A stretch of DNA of 64,000 nt, from the NCBI GenBank assembly GCA_009377865.1, contig WHTH01000015.1, positions 1 to 64,000 on the forward strand, written 5' to 3'. The stretch's first letter is position 1, and each line of letters begins with the position of its first letter. The notes under the pieces were generated by a model that worked only from the letters and a program-made list of their open reading frames with translations, was not told where the DNA came from and searched no databases. A program made the translations under genes and the position numbers. The stretch is from Pseudonocardiaceae bacterium (GTDB lineage Bacteria > Actinomycetota > Actinomycetes > Mycobacteriales > Pseudonocardiaceae). Positions 9,247 through 17,715 of this stretch are shown piece by piece.

Positions 9247-9723
9247 AGCACCTATACCCGTCGATGAGGACGGCGGCGTGTCGGGGCATTTCGAGTCGCT
9301 GACGCTGGCGTTCATGCGGCTACGGGCGCAACGCACCGACACCTGCCCATGGGAGGCCGACGGTCCTGGTTTGCCGAACACGACCCGGACCTCGTTGTCG
9401 TCGGAGCAGATCTACGACTTGATCGCCGCTCCGGGAGCGTTCGCCGTGGGCCTGCGGATGCCGAACTGCCACAAACTCGTCGACGAGGACAACCTGATCG
9501 TCCGGCTCCATGACCCGGGCAGCGGATCCTGGGCGCGGTGCGAGGTCACTGCCAGGGCGGCCTCGCCTACCCCATCCACGGCCGCATCACCGCCATTCTC
9601 GACGGCGACGCCCACCACACCTTCTGGACCGCCCGGCTACCCGACGGAGACCTGACTAGCGGCGAGGAACAACCCCTGACCATCAGCACCCTGGTCACTG
9701 CCTGGTCCACCACCGTGACCTAG
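9243..9723 (+). pseudogene. Unknown gene coupled to the DUF5753 remnant, two frameshifts
   Basis: An ATG at 9243 overlaps the upstream stop. The protein can be followed as MSTYT, then after a lost base near 9257 as VDEDGGVSGHFESLTLAFM through PNCHKLVDEDNLIVRLHD, and after another shift near 9538 as GHCQGGLAYPIHGRITAI to the TAG at 9721-9723. The total is about 160 residues. The C-terminal part looks like a conserved globular domain (DGDAHHTFWTARLPDG), but I do not recognise the family. Genes directly after DUF5753 regulators are often small partners, so it may belong to the same degraded module. Confidence 0.55.
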
Positions 9724-9740
9724 CTAGCCGCTGCTAGGCC

Positions 9741-10856
9741 TCAGTGACCCGGGTCGAACCGGAGCAGCGCCCCCACCCCGTCGACGAGGTCTGACCCGTT
9801 CGGCACCTCGAGCAGCCGGCCGCCGAGCGCCGCGCAGGCGCGCAGCAGCGCTGGCTCAGCGATCTCGTGCTCGGGTTCGGTGACCTCGAGCTGACGCAGC
9901 ACGTCCCGGTCGGTGGCCAGCTGCTCGGGTTCCGGTCCGATCCACACCTGCCCGTCGGCGGGCACGCCCTGCTCGACGAGCAGGGTCTCGATCGCGCCGG
10001 TGCGAGCGGCGTGCATCGTCGCGACCAGGCCCTGCGCCGAGTTGCGCTCCGGCAGACCGCTGTGGAAGCGCTCCATGACCTGCTCCGCGTGCTCGGCCTC
10101 GATCCGATCGCCGACCTCGTGAAGTTCTTCGATGAGCTGCTCGTCGATGACGCCGGAGTCACGGCCCCCGCTGCCGGTCTCGACCGTGAACTCGGCCCAG
10201 TGGTCGGGGAACTGGCTTCGAAGGGCCTGACGCCCCTGGACCTCCCCGGCCAGTACAAGCGCCTCCGGCCGGAACCGGCCCACGACCTCACCGAGGTAGT
10301 TGACGACGTCGTCGGCGTTGCGGTAGACGGCTTCCTCCGCCCGAGTGTGGGCAACACCCCCGCCCCGGGCCTTGTGCGGCGAGTGCTTCGATCCGCCGCG
10401 CACCTGCTCGCCCACGAGTTCGCGGGCACCGGTGTGGGCGGCGACGGTCAGCTGGTGAACCGTGGCGCCCTCCTGGTCGGCGAGGACGATCAGTTGCCGG
10501 GTGGCACGCGACCGGGCCCGGGCGTAGTCGCCGAGCTGGGGCAGCGGTCCCCAGTGTGCCCGGTCGCCGGTTCCGAGGGCGGCATCGACCGGCGCGGCGA
10601 AGAGCACCCCGGACGCGGCGGCGACCACGACGTGGCCGCTGCCTTGCTGCCAGCCTTCGCGGCCCTGGCCGGGAACCTCGCGCAACGGGGCGATCGTATC
10701 GGCATCCGCGCCCTGCGAGTCGAGCTGATCGAGCAGATCGCGCCACCGCAGGTCGATCTGGGCCGCGGCATCCTCGCTGGGCGAGCGTGCCTCCAGGTAC
10801 GCGGTGGCCATCGGTCCCTGGTGGGTCAGCACATCACGCAGCATGACGAGGTCCAT
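9741..10856 (-). CDS. Vms1/Ankzf1-like peptidyl-tRNA hydrolase (bacterial eRF1-like family, Rv2629 homologue)
   Basis: A 371-residue protein resembling mycobacterial Rv2629, a member of the bacterial eRF1/Vms1-like family proposed to release peptides from stalled ribosomes. The N-terminal half carries the family's domain (VVVAAASGVLFAAPV, RQLIVLADQEGATVHQL). The second half carries helix-rich segments and the region GRFRPEALVLAGEVQGRQAL, followed by a C-terminal domain ending VPNGSDLVDGVGALLRF. The start at 10856 is chosen because GGAAGGA lies 8 nt upstream. Rv2629 belongs to the hypoxia/dormancy response in M. tuberculosis; a stress role here fits the neighbouring DUF2267, CsbD and SpoIIE genes. 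Confidence 0.75.
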   Translation of the reverse strand: MDLVMLRDVLTHQGPMATAYLEARSPSEDAAAQIDLRWRDLLDQLDSQGADADTIAPLREVPGQGREGWQQGSGHVVVAAASGVLFAAPVDAALGTGDRAHWGPLPQLGDYARARSRATRQLIVLADQEGATVHQLTVAAHTGARELVGEQVRGGSKHSPHKARGGGVAHTRAEEAVYRNADDVVNYLGEVVGRFRPEALVLAGEVQGRQALRSQFPDHWAEFTVETGSGGRDSGVIDEQLIEELHEVGDRIEAEHAEQVMERFHSGLPERNSAQGLVATMHAARTGAIETLLVEQGVPADGQVWIGPEPEQLATDRDVLRQLEVTEPEHEIAEPALLRACAALGGRLLEVPNGSDLVDGVGALLRFDPGH

Positions 10857-10915
10857 CGAGCATTCCTTCCGGTTCTGCTGCCGGCGCGGCAGCCTACTGA
10901 CAAGAGCAGCCGCGT

Positions 10916-11386
10916 TCAGCCCCGGATCAGCCGGGCGAGCGGCTTGGGTAGCTGGTCTGCGGTGTCGCCCAGCTCGGTCGGCGCCCATTCACGGATCGTC
11001 GACAGCACGATTCCCGTCAGGCGTTCCGCACTGGCCCTGTCGGGAAGTCCTGCGCGGTCCTGGATCCGGTCGAGGAAGTCGTCGGCGTCGAATGACTGGG
11101 CGGGTGCCGGGTTCGTGGGCAGCTCGGGACGGACCGCGACCGGCAGGCTTGCTGTCAGGTCGGCGGCCTGACCCTGGCTGATCCGTTGCACCAGCACGGA
11201 CAGCACGACCTGGTTCAGCTGCAACGCCTTCTCGAGGTCGGACAGGCCGGTCCGGTCCCTGATCCGGCCGAGCAGGAGTTCCGCATCTCCCCCGACCCCG
11301 ATCACCGAGGGCACCAGCTGCTGATACTCGCGGGGCAGCGTGTCCATCAGCTGCTGCAGCGTGTCGATCATCTGTCCGTATTGCAT
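10916..11386 (-). CDS. DUF2267 protein with two repeats
   Basis: A 156-residue, mostly helical protein with two related halves, each with a LL.RI.DR.GL..... segment followed by a helix and a closing LP motif (SLPVAVRPELP, then QLPKPLARLI). This is the DUF2267 pattern. No membrane segment or signal. DUF2267 proteins are common in actinobacterial stress islands but have no known biochemical function. Two further DUF2267-like frames lie within 1.5 kb. Confidence 0.75.
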   Translation of the reverse strand: MQYGQMIDTLQQLMDTLPREYQQLVPSVIGVGGDAELLLGRIRDRTGLSDLEKALQLNQVVLSVLVQRISQGQAADLTASLPVAVRPELPTNPAPAQSFDADDFLDRIQDRAGLPDRASAERLTGIVLSTIREWAPTELGDTADQLPKPLARLIRG

Positions 11387-11710
11387 CGAGATCTGGATCC
11401 TCTCTACCCGCTTGCGGGCTACGTCAAACGTGTAGTGGCGGCTCGGTGGTCGCGGCTGGTCATTGCTGAACCTGGGCAGTCCATCCCTCAGCCGTGGCCG
11501 TCCAGGATCGAGACATGGGCGGCCTGACCGGAGTGCAGGGCGCGGAACTGCGCAGTGTGGTCTCTACGATCCATCGTCGTCCGGCCGCTGGGCGCACTAC
11601 ACATCGGATCCTGCGCGACGGGGACTCCAGGCCAGCGGACGTTTGAGCCGACCCCGTCCCGGGAAGCCGGTGGATGACGCCCGCACGTCGCGGCTACAGC
11701 GCCGCGGTGG
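11387..11710. other. Divergent intergenic region without a convincing gene
   Basis: This 324-bp stretch separates divergently read DUF2267 genes. Frames in it are shadows with implausible composition. A short perfect palindrome (CCCGC-TT-GCGGG, 11407-11418) lies just upstream of the minus-strand gene. Promoters for both directions should lie here, but no clear -10/-35 pair could be named. Confidence 0.5.
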
Positions 11711-11950
11711 GTGAATGGGAAGGAGATGGATGAGCCGCTGAGCAGCCACACCGGACCGGCCGACTCCTTCGACGTGGACGAGTTCTTCCGGCGCGTCGCT
11801 GATCGGGAGGGCCGGGGCTGCGGCCCCGTGCAGGCCCGTGAGCCCGCACAGGCTGTCATCGGGACGATGGCGAGCTTCGTCTCCGAGGGAGAGCTGGACG
11901 GCGTCCGCTCACAACTGCCTGCTGGCTACGAAATTCTACTGCAGGCCTGA
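11711..11950 (+). CDS. Small DUF2267-like protein
   Basis: A 79-residue frame resembling a single DUF2267 repeat: FDVDEFFRRVADREG, a helix with AQAVIGTMASFVSEGELDGV, and the closing RSQLPAGYEILLQA. The start is uncertain: GTG at 11711, or ATG at 11726, which has a purine-rich GGGAAGGAG touching it and is too close to be an ideal ribosome site. It lies 42 bp before the csbD gene and is probably co-transcribed with it. Confidence 0.6.
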   Translation: MNGKEMDEPLSSHTGPADSFDVDEFFRRVADREGRGCGPVQAREPAQAVIGTMASFVSEGELDGVRSQLPAGYEILLQA

Positions 11951-11992
11951 CGCCGGCGCTGCCGGCACAACCAGTAACTGGAGGACACGACG

Positions 11993-12169
11993 ATGAGTGA
12001 AGAGAACAAGGCAGAGAACAAGGCCGAGGAGCTCAAGGGCCAGGCCAAGGAGAAGGCCGGTGAGGTCACCGGAAACGAGCAGTGGCAGGCCGAGGGTAAG
12101 GCTGAGCAGACCAAGAGCGGCCTCAAGCAGGCCGGCGAGAAGCTCAAGGACGCCTTCAAGAGCAAGTAG
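11993..12169 (+). CDS. CsbD family stress-response protein, 58 aa
   Basis: A 58-residue, Lys/Glu-rich hydrophilic protein with the family core ELKGQAKEKAGEVTGNEQWQ and a second KSGLKQAGEKLKDAF segment. CsbD-family proteins are small, abundant general-stress proteins (SigB-controlled in Bacillus) of unknown activity. The start is well supported by GGAGG 8 nt upstream. A strong hairpin follows 19 nt after the stop, so the gene probably ends a transcript. Confidence 0.9.
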   Translation: MSEENKAENKAEELKGQAKEKAGEVTGNEQWQAEGKAEQTKSGLKQAGEKLKDAFKSK

Positions 12170-12187
12170 GCCTTGCCTGTGAGCCGG

Positions 12188-12220
12188 GTGCCCCCGTCGA
12201 AACCGTTTCGGCGGGGGCAC
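12188..12220 (+). terminator. Transcription terminator after csbD
   Basis: The stem GTGCCCCCGTCGAAA / TTTCGGCGGGGGCAC pairs over 15 bp with one G-U pair around a 3-nt loop (CCG at 12203-12205). There is no U-tract, as is usual for high-GC actinobacteria. Confidence 0.8.
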
Positions 12221-12252
12221 TGTCAGGTGTGTCGTGATGAAGGGGCAATACG

Positions 12253-12535
12253 ATGACCTATCCCGCCGGTGGCGGAGCGACGATGGAAGCTTTCCTCGCT
12301 CAGGTACGTGAGACGACCGCGGTTGCCACCGAGGCCGGAGGCAAGCGCGTCGTCCGCGCACGGGAAGGATGCGTTCCTCGACGCGATCACGGGACAGATC
12401 GACACCGTATCGCTGGAGACAGCCGAGCAGCAGGTCCGCGGGGTGCTGCATGTCGTGAAGGCCTGGGTGTCCGACAGCGACCTCGATGCAGCACTGGCGC
12501 AGCTTCCACCCGACATGGTCGACCTCTTCAGCTGA
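12253..12535 (+). pseudogene. DUF2267-like gene with one frameshift
   Basis: The frame beginning with ATG at 12253 (AAGGGG upstream) reads MEAFLAQVRETTAVATEA, the usual start of a DUF2267 protein. It then loses sense near 12345, where a second frame continues with HGKDAFLDAITGQIDTVSL and a normal C-terminus ending AQLPPDMVDLFS at 12535. About 94 codons in all. A one-base indel restores a single-repeat DUF2267 protein, so this is either a recent pseudogene or a sequencing error. Confidence 0.65.
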
Positions 12536-12560
12536 CCACAGCCGTAGCGACCACGGGTCC

Positions 12561-13781
12561 TCACTGCTGGGGGATCATCTTGTCATCGGCGTCCCGCGCC
12601 CAGTCGAGCATCAGCAGGGTGGCATCGTCCTGCAACTGCTCGCCCTGGTACGCCAGCACCGCGTGGGACAGCCGGCGCAGCGATTCGGGGGCGGGCAGTC
12701 CGTCGGCCGCGTTGCGCTCCGCCAGATCGATGAGCCGGTCGGTGCCGAAGGTGTTCCCGGCGTGGTCGCGAGCCTCGATGATCCCGTCGGTGTAGAGCAG
12801 CAGCCGATCACCCGGCTCAAGCTGCTCGTGCCCGACACCGACGTCGGGGCCGTGTACGCCCAGCGGTACCCGCGGGCCGTGCTGCAGTGATCTGACCGAC
12901 TTGTTCGACCGCAGCAGCAGCGGCGGCGGATGTCCTGCGATGAGGTAGCTCAGCTGACCGGTGCGGACGTCGAGACGGGCCAGCACGGCCGTCACGAAGC
13001 GGTTACCGGGCCCCTCGATCATGAGGGCTTCGTCCGCGACGCGGGCCAGTGACGCCAGGTCGTGATCGCCGTGGCGCCGTCCGTTGCGGATCGCGGCCAG
13101 CGCCACCGCGGTGGTGATCCCCGCCTGCAGGTCGTGCCCGACCGCGTCGAACACCGCGAAGAAGGCGACGCCGTCGTCAACGGCATAGTCGAAGCCGTCG
13201 CCCCCGATCCGGTGGAACGGTTCCAGCACGGCGCTGATCACCAACTGGTCAGTGGCGAAGGTCAGCGGCGGCAGCAGCTTCCAGAGCAGCTCGGCCTCAA
13301 CCGACAACGGCCTGGAGCGCTGGACGACGTGCAGCATGTCGCTGTAGGCGAACTTGGTCATCGTGATGTGCCCCACCAGGCCGCAGAGCAGCCAGCACCG
13401 TCGCCGTAGCGCGGGGTCCTGGGGGTCGGCGCCGGCAGGCAACCTCAGCTGCACCACCCCGAGACGTTCGGTGGCGTCCAGCAGCGGCACCCACAGCACG
13501 TGCCCCCCGCGAGGGTCGGCGGCCACCACCATCTCGACGAGCTGGTATGCGCGGCCGGCGAGCGTGCCGTCCACAGTGAACTCATCGACGCACTCCGATC
13601 GTACCGGTGCCAGCACCCGCTGCGCGAGATCGACCAGATACATCTCAGCCGTCATCCCCACCCGACCGAAAGCCTGGCACAGCATGCCGGGCAGGTCGTC
13701 CCCGGTTGCGGTATGGGACAGGTCCATGATGTCTGCAAACGCCTGCCACCAGCGTGAGAGCCCGTCGTCCATGACGACCAT
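12561..13781 (-). CDS. SpoIIE-type PP2C serine phosphatase with N-terminal sensor domain
   Basis: A 406-residue protein. The N-terminal 170 residues look like a GAF-type sensor (VDLAQRVLAPVRSE, HVLWVPLLDATERLGVVQLRL). From about 190 on it is a SpoIIE/RsbU phosphatase with IGGDGFDYAV, DAVGHDLQAGITTAVAL, YLIAGHPPPLLL and DDATLLMLDW, including the metal-binding Asp residues of the GGDGFD, DAVGHD and DDAT motifs. Family members dephosphorylate anti-sigma-factor antagonists to switch on stress sigma factors. Neighbouring CsbD and DUF2267 genes fit a general-stress setting. No partner anti-sigma or antagonist gene is visible nearby. Confidence 0.9.
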   Translation of the reverse strand: MVVMDDGLSRWWQAFADIMDLSHTATGDDLPGMLCQAFGRVGMTAEMYLVDLAQRVLAPVRSECVDEFTVDGTLAGRAYQLVEMVVAADPRGGHVLWVPLLDATERLGVVQLRLPAGADPQDPALRRRCWLLCGLVGHITMTKFAYSDMLHVVQRSRPLSVEAELLWKLLPPLTFATDQLVISAVLEPFHRIGGDGFDYAVDDGVAFFAVFDAVGHDLQAGITTAVALAAIRNGRRHGDHDLASLARVADEALMIEGPGNRFVTAVLARLDVRTGQLSYLIAGHPPPLLLRSNKSVRSLQHGPRVPLGVHGPDVGVGHEQLEPGDRLLLYTDGIIEARDHAGNTFGTDRLIDLAERNAADGLPAPESLRRLSHAVLAYQGEQLQDDATLLMLDWARDADDKMIPQQ

Positions 13782-14033
13782 GGAACACCACGGCCCGCAG
13801 TCGTTGTGGTAGCCGTCCCTCCCCAGCGCAGCGAGGCCCCTTGTGGGGGATGCAGGCCGAACCCGGTCATGTGGGTCACACGGTCGAACCGCACCGGACG
13901 CCGCATCGAAACCTCCATTGAGCGAAGCGCGGTGATTTCTGACAAGCTGTCGCGCAACCGGTGTCCGATGTGGTCGTGTTGCCCGGTCCGATTCGGTGGG
14001 GTCGGGACATCCGAGAAGTGAGGAGCGTCACGA

Positions 14034-14747
14034 ATGCCCCCGCCGTACGAGCGTGCTGCTGTCTGCGACACGGCACTGCTGGTGGCAGCCAAGGCGCCGG
14101 AGCCGAGTCGTGCCAAGACCCGCCTCACACCTCCCGCGACGGCCGGACAGGCGGCCGACATCGCGGCCGCGAGCCTGCTCGACACGCTCCGGGCGGCGGG
14201 GTCGGTCGCGGGGGCCGTCCCGGTGGTGGCCCTGACCGGAACGCTGGCAACGGCCCGCAGGCGCGAGGAGCTGCTGGTCGAGCTGCGCAACATGACGGTT
14301 GTGCAGCAGCGCGGCGATGGCCTGGCGGAACGGCTCGTTGCCGCGCACGCCGACACCGGCGCTGCGCTGCCGGGTAGGCCGGTGCTGCAGATCGGGATGG
14401 ATACCCCACAGGTCACCGGCGATCTGCTGGCCGGCTGCGCGCAACGGCTGCACGGTCGCAGCGCTCCCGACGCGCTGCTGGGCCCGGCCGGCGACGGTGG
14501 ATGGTGGGCGTTGGGGTTGCGTGATCCTCGCCACGCCGCGTTGCTCCGGTCAGTGCCGATGTCGAGTCCCGACACCGGTGAGCTCAGCGCGCGAGCGCTG
14601 CGGTCAGCCGGGCTGCGCGTCGAGCTGCTCTGCGAACTGTCCGATGTCGACACCATGGCCGACGCAGTCCAGGTCGCGCAGCAGCTGCCCGGCTCCGAGT
14701 TCGCAGCCGCGGTGGCCGCGGTGGCGAGCCCGTCGGTGGCGCTGTGA
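14034..14747 (+). CDS. DUF2064 family glycosyltransferase-like protein
   Basis: A 237-residue protein of the DUF2064/TIGR04282 type, which has a nucleotidyl/glycosyltransferase-A fold. Features are KAPEPSRAKTRL near the N-terminus (nucleotide-binding loop), QIGMDTPQVT (the DxD-like metal site, usually GSDxP) and the LGPAGDGGWWALGL loop. The ATG at 14034 follows GAGGAG with 9-nt spacing. The stop overlaps the next start (GTGA), so it is coupled to the methyltransferase. The substrate is unknown; the pair lies divergent to an epimerase and upstream of a sugar dehydrogenase. Confidence 0.8.
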   Translation: MPPPYERAAVCDTALLVAAKAPEPSRAKTRLTPPATAGQAADIAAASLLDTLRAAGSVAGAVPVVALTGTLATARRREELLVELRNMTVVQQRGDGLAERLVAAHADTGAALPGRPVLQIGMDTPQVTGDLLAGCAQRLHGRSAPDALLGPAGDGGWWALGLRDPRHAALLRSVPMSSPDTGELSARALRSAGLRVELLCELSDVDTMADAVQVAQQLPGSEFAAAVAAVASPSVAL

Positions 14748-15382
14748 CTTCCGAAGACCTGCTTGCAGGGTCGAGTGTCGGCACTGCCTTCGACGACGCG
14801 TTGGCCACGCAGCGCTGTTGGTTGCGGCTCGACGACGGGGAGCACTACGAGCTACCGGTGTGGCGGTGGCATGCCGAGCCCGACGAGATCGACGAGCTGA
14901 TGCTGCAGCGTTGCTGGGGGCCCACCCTCGACGTGGGATGCGGCCCCGGCCGGCTGACGGGCGCGCTGCGGGAACGGGGCACCGTGGCGCTGGGAATCGA
15001 CACCTCCCCGCGGGCGGTGTCACTGACGTCGCGTCGCGGCGGGATCGCGCTGCACCAGAGCGTCTTCGACCGCGTCCCCGGTGAGGGAGCCTGGCAGCAC
15101 GTGCTGCTCGCCGACGGCAACCTCGGCATCGGGGGTGACCCGCCGGCCCTGCTGGGGCGGGTGGCGCAGTTGCTCGGCCCCGGCGGCACGGCGATCGTGG
15201 AGGCCGACCCACCCGGGAGCGGGCTGCGCTGCGTCCGTGCGCGCATCGGCTCCGGGCAGCCGTTTCCCTGGTCGCTCGTCGGCGCGGACGCCGTCGGGAC
15301 GGTGGCGTCGACCGCCGGGTTCCGGGTCGGCTGGCAAGCCAGTAGCGAAGACCGGTGGTTCGCCGAGCTCACCCGGCGCTGA
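14744..15382 (+). CDS. Class I SAM-dependent methyltransferase
   Basis: A 212-residue protein with the SAM-binding motif LDVGCGPGRLTGAL near residue 63, an acidic motif II (LGIDTSPRAV), and the later strands VLLADGNLGIGG and GGTAIVEADPPG. It overlaps the DUF2064 gene by 4 bp, so both are made from one message. The acceptor cannot be predicted; small-molecule or glycoconjugate methylation is plausible from the neighbouring sugar genes. Confidence 0.85.
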   Translation: MTSEDLLAGSSVGTAFDDALATQRCWLRLDDGEHYELPVWRWHAEPDEIDELMLQRCWGPTLDVGCGPGRLTGALRERGTVALGIDTSPRAVSLTSRRGGIALHQSVFDRVPGEGAWQHVLLADGNLGIGGDPPALLGRVAQLLGPGGTAIVEADPPGSGLRCVRARIGSGQPFPWSLVGADAVGTVASTAGFRVGWQASSEDRWFAELTRR

Positions 15383-15422
15383 GAGCGGCCCGTCAACCAC
15401 CCAGGTGTCAACCCACCCAGGT

Positions 15423-16469
15423 TCAATCACGCAGCGGCGCGGTGGCGAACTCGGCCATCCCCTCGTCGAAACCGATCAGTGCGCGGAAGCCGAGTTCGTC
15501 GCGGGCCAGCTTGGGGGAGGCGACCACGTGGCGGACGTCGCCGAGCCGGAACTGCCCGGTCACCACGGGGTCGGGGCCGTGGGCGATGCCGGCGAGCGTG
15601 CCTGCCATGTCCCCGATCGTGTGCGGCTGCCCGGAGCAGACGTTGTAGGCCTCGAAGCCGCTGCCGTCACGCGCGAGCGCGGCCACGTTGGCGGCGGCCA
15701 CATCACGGACGTGCACGAAGTCGCGCCGCTGCGCGCCGTCCTCGAACACCCGCGGCGCTTCGCCGCGCGCCAGTGCCGAGCGGAAGATCGAAGCGACGCC
15801 CGCGTACGGCGTGTCGCGCGGCATCCGTGGCCCGTAGACGTTGTGGTAGCGCAGCGCCACGGCGAGGCCGCCGGTGTCGCGGGCCCACGCGGCCGCGAGG
15901 TGCTCCTGGGCCAGCTTGGTGGCCGCGTAGGTGTTGCGGGGATCCGTCGGCGTGTCCTCCGGCACGGTGCCGGGCTCGAGCAGCCCGTCGCAGTGGGGAC
16001 AGCGGGGGTCGAAGATCCCACCGCGCAGGTCGTCCGGTGAGCGGGGCCTGGAACGCACGACCCCGTGGCGGGCGCAGCTGTAGCGCCCCTCGCCGTAGAC
16101 GACCATCGAGCTGGCCAGCACCAGCCGTCCGACGTCCGCCCGCGCCATCGCCGCCAGCAGCGCGGCGGCACCCAGGTCGTTGTGCGACACGTAGTCGGGC
16201 ATGTCCGAGACACCGACGCCCAGCCCGACCATGGCGGCCTGGTGACACACCGCGTCCACCCCGCGCAGCGCGCGGTCGAGCATATCCGGGTCGCGCACGT
16301 CGCCGACCAGCAGCTCGTGGTCGTCCAAGTACCCGGGCCGGGCGGCACCGTCGCCGTGCGCGGCGGCCAGCAAGCTGTCGAGTAACCGCACCTCGTGCCC
16401 GCTGCGGGCGAGCAGGTCGGCGGCGTGGGACCCGATGAACCCGGCCCCGCCGGTCACCAGGACGCGCAT
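15423..16469 (-). CDS. NAD-dependent epimerase/dehydratase with Cys-His insert
   Basis: A 348-residue extended short-chain dehydrogenase. The NAD-binding GGAGFIGSH (residues 7-15), catalytic Ser near 120 and YAATK (Tyr181, Lys185) place it with nucleotide-sugar epimerases such as UDP-glucose 4-epimerase and dTDP-glucose dehydratase relatives. An insert between the Ser and Tyr motifs carries C132-x2-H135 and C157-x2-C160, a pattern that could bind zinc and is not part of the usual family core. It ends convergently with the methyltransferase gene, 40 bp apart. The sugar substrate is not predictable. Confidence 0.85.
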   Translation of the reverse strand: MRVLVTGGAGFIGSHAADLLARSGHEVRLLDSLLAAAHGDGAARPGYLDDHELLVGDVRDPDMLDRALRGVDAVCHQAAMVGLGVGVSDMPDYVSHNDLGAAALLAAMARADVGRLVLASSMVVYGEGRYSCARHGVVRSRPRSPDDLRGGIFDPRCPHCDGLLEPGTVPEDTPTDPRNTYAATKLAQEHLAAAWARDTGGLAVALRYHNVYGPRMPRDTPYAGVASIFRSALARGEAPRVFEDGAQRRDFVHVRDVAAANVAALARDGSGFEAYNVCSGQPHTIGDMAGTLAGIAHGPDPVVTGQFRLGDVRHVVASPKLARDELGFRALIGFDEGMAEFATAPLRD

Positions 16470-16575
16470 AGCTGGGTCCTCCCGGTCGTCGACGTGACCG
16501 CCGGATGCTACGCGCTGCGCAACGGACCCCGAACCGAGACGCTGGGGTCATGAGGTCAACAGCTCGGCGAGGCGT

Positions 16576-17688
16576 GTGATGATGAGGCCGATGTGGACGC
16601 GACCGAGGGGCCCGTTCGCGGCTGTGCTGGTGCTCGCCCTCGCGGCCGGATGCGGTGGTGAGCAGCCCGAACCGGAGCCCGGACCGCAGCCCGAACCCCC
16701 ACCGGATGTTGCGGCGCCACTGCTCGCCGGAGATGTCGCAGGTGGGCTGACCGTGCCGTGGGGGCTGGACTTCCTGCCCGGTGGCGACGCGCTGGTCACC
16801 GAACGGGACAGCACCAGGATCCTCCGGGTCACGCCCGAGGGCCGGGTTACCCCGGTCGGGCAGGTGCCCGGCGCCCGGGCGCCCGACCTGGGCGGGGAGG
16901 GGGGCCTGCTCGGCCTGGCGGTGTCTCCCCGGTTCGCTGACGACCGCCTCGTCTACGTCTACTACTCGGCGGCGAACGAGAACCGCATCGTCCGGTTTCG
17001 CTACGAGGCCGGCAGGTTGGGGCCGCCCGATCCGGTCGTGACCGGTATCCCGAGCGCTACGTTCCACGATGGCGGGCGGATCGTGTTCGGGCCGGACGGC
17101 ATGCTCTACGCGGGAACCGGTGACGCCTTGCAGGAGCAACTCGCGCAGGACAGGGGCTCGCTGGCGGGCAAGATCCTGCGGATGACGCCCGAGGGCGAGC
17201 CCGCGCCGGGCAATCCGTTCCCCGCCTCGCTGGTCTACAGCTACGGGCACCGCAATGTGCAGGGGCTCGCCTTCGACTCGAAGGATCGGTTGTGGGGCGC
17301 CGAGCACGGCGAGGACAGCTGGGACGAGCTCAACCTCATCCGGCCCGGCAGCAACTACGGCTGGCCTCAGGTGGAGGGCCGTGGTGGCGGCGGCAGGTTC
17401 GTCCAGCCGGTCGCGCAGTGGCGGCCCGACGAGGCGTCCCCCAGCGGTATCGCGATCGTCGACGACGTGGTGTACATGGCGGCGCTGCGGGGCGAGCGGC
17501 TCTGGCAGATCCCGATCCGGGGTGACACCGCCGGGGATCCGATCGAGTACTTCACCGATGAGCTGGGCCGGCTGCGTACCGTGCGACCGGCGCCCGACGG
17601 CTCGCTGTGGCTGATGACCAGCAACCGGGACGGGCGTGGCGAACCAGTTTCCGGCGACGACCGAATCGTTCGGGTGGAGCTGAATTGA
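16576..17688 (+). CDS. Lipoprotein sugar dehydrogenase (PQQ-type glucose/sorbosone dehydrogenase fold)
   Basis: A 370-residue lipoprotein: signal peptide with lipobox LAAGC (Cys near residue 25), a Pro/Glu-rich linker, then a six-bladed GSDH beta-propeller. Typical blades are PWGLDFLPGGDALVTERD, GLLGLAVSPRF and YVYYSAANENRIVRF; FHDGGRIVFGPDGMLY carries the likely catalytic His. KIYSYGHRNVQGLAF-type sequence is present (SYGHRNVQGLAFD). It is anchored outside the membrane and probably oxidises a sugar, with PQQ if that cofactor is available. Two GTG/ATG starts precede it; 16576 is the longest. Confidence 0.85.
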   Translation: MMMRPMWTRPRGPFAAVLVLALAAGCGGEQPEPEPGPQPEPPPDVAAPLLAGDVAGGLTVPWGLDFLPGGDALVTERDSTRILRVTPEGRVTPVGQVPGARAPDLGGEGGLLGLAVSPRFADDRLVYVYYSAANENRIVRFRYEAGRLGPPDPVVTGIPSATFHDGGRIVFGPDGMLYAGTGDALQEQLAQDRGSLAGKILRMTPEGEPAPGNPFPASLVYSYGHRNVQGLAFDSKDRLWGAEHGEDSWDELNLIRPGSNYGWPQVEGRGGGGRFVQPVAQWRPDEASPSGIAIVDDVVYMAALRGERLWQIPIRGDTAGDPIEYFTDELGRLRTVRPAPDGSLWLMTSNRDGRGEPVSGDDRIVRVELN

Positions 17689-17715
17689 CGAGACCACCCG
17701 CTGGATTGGCGATAG

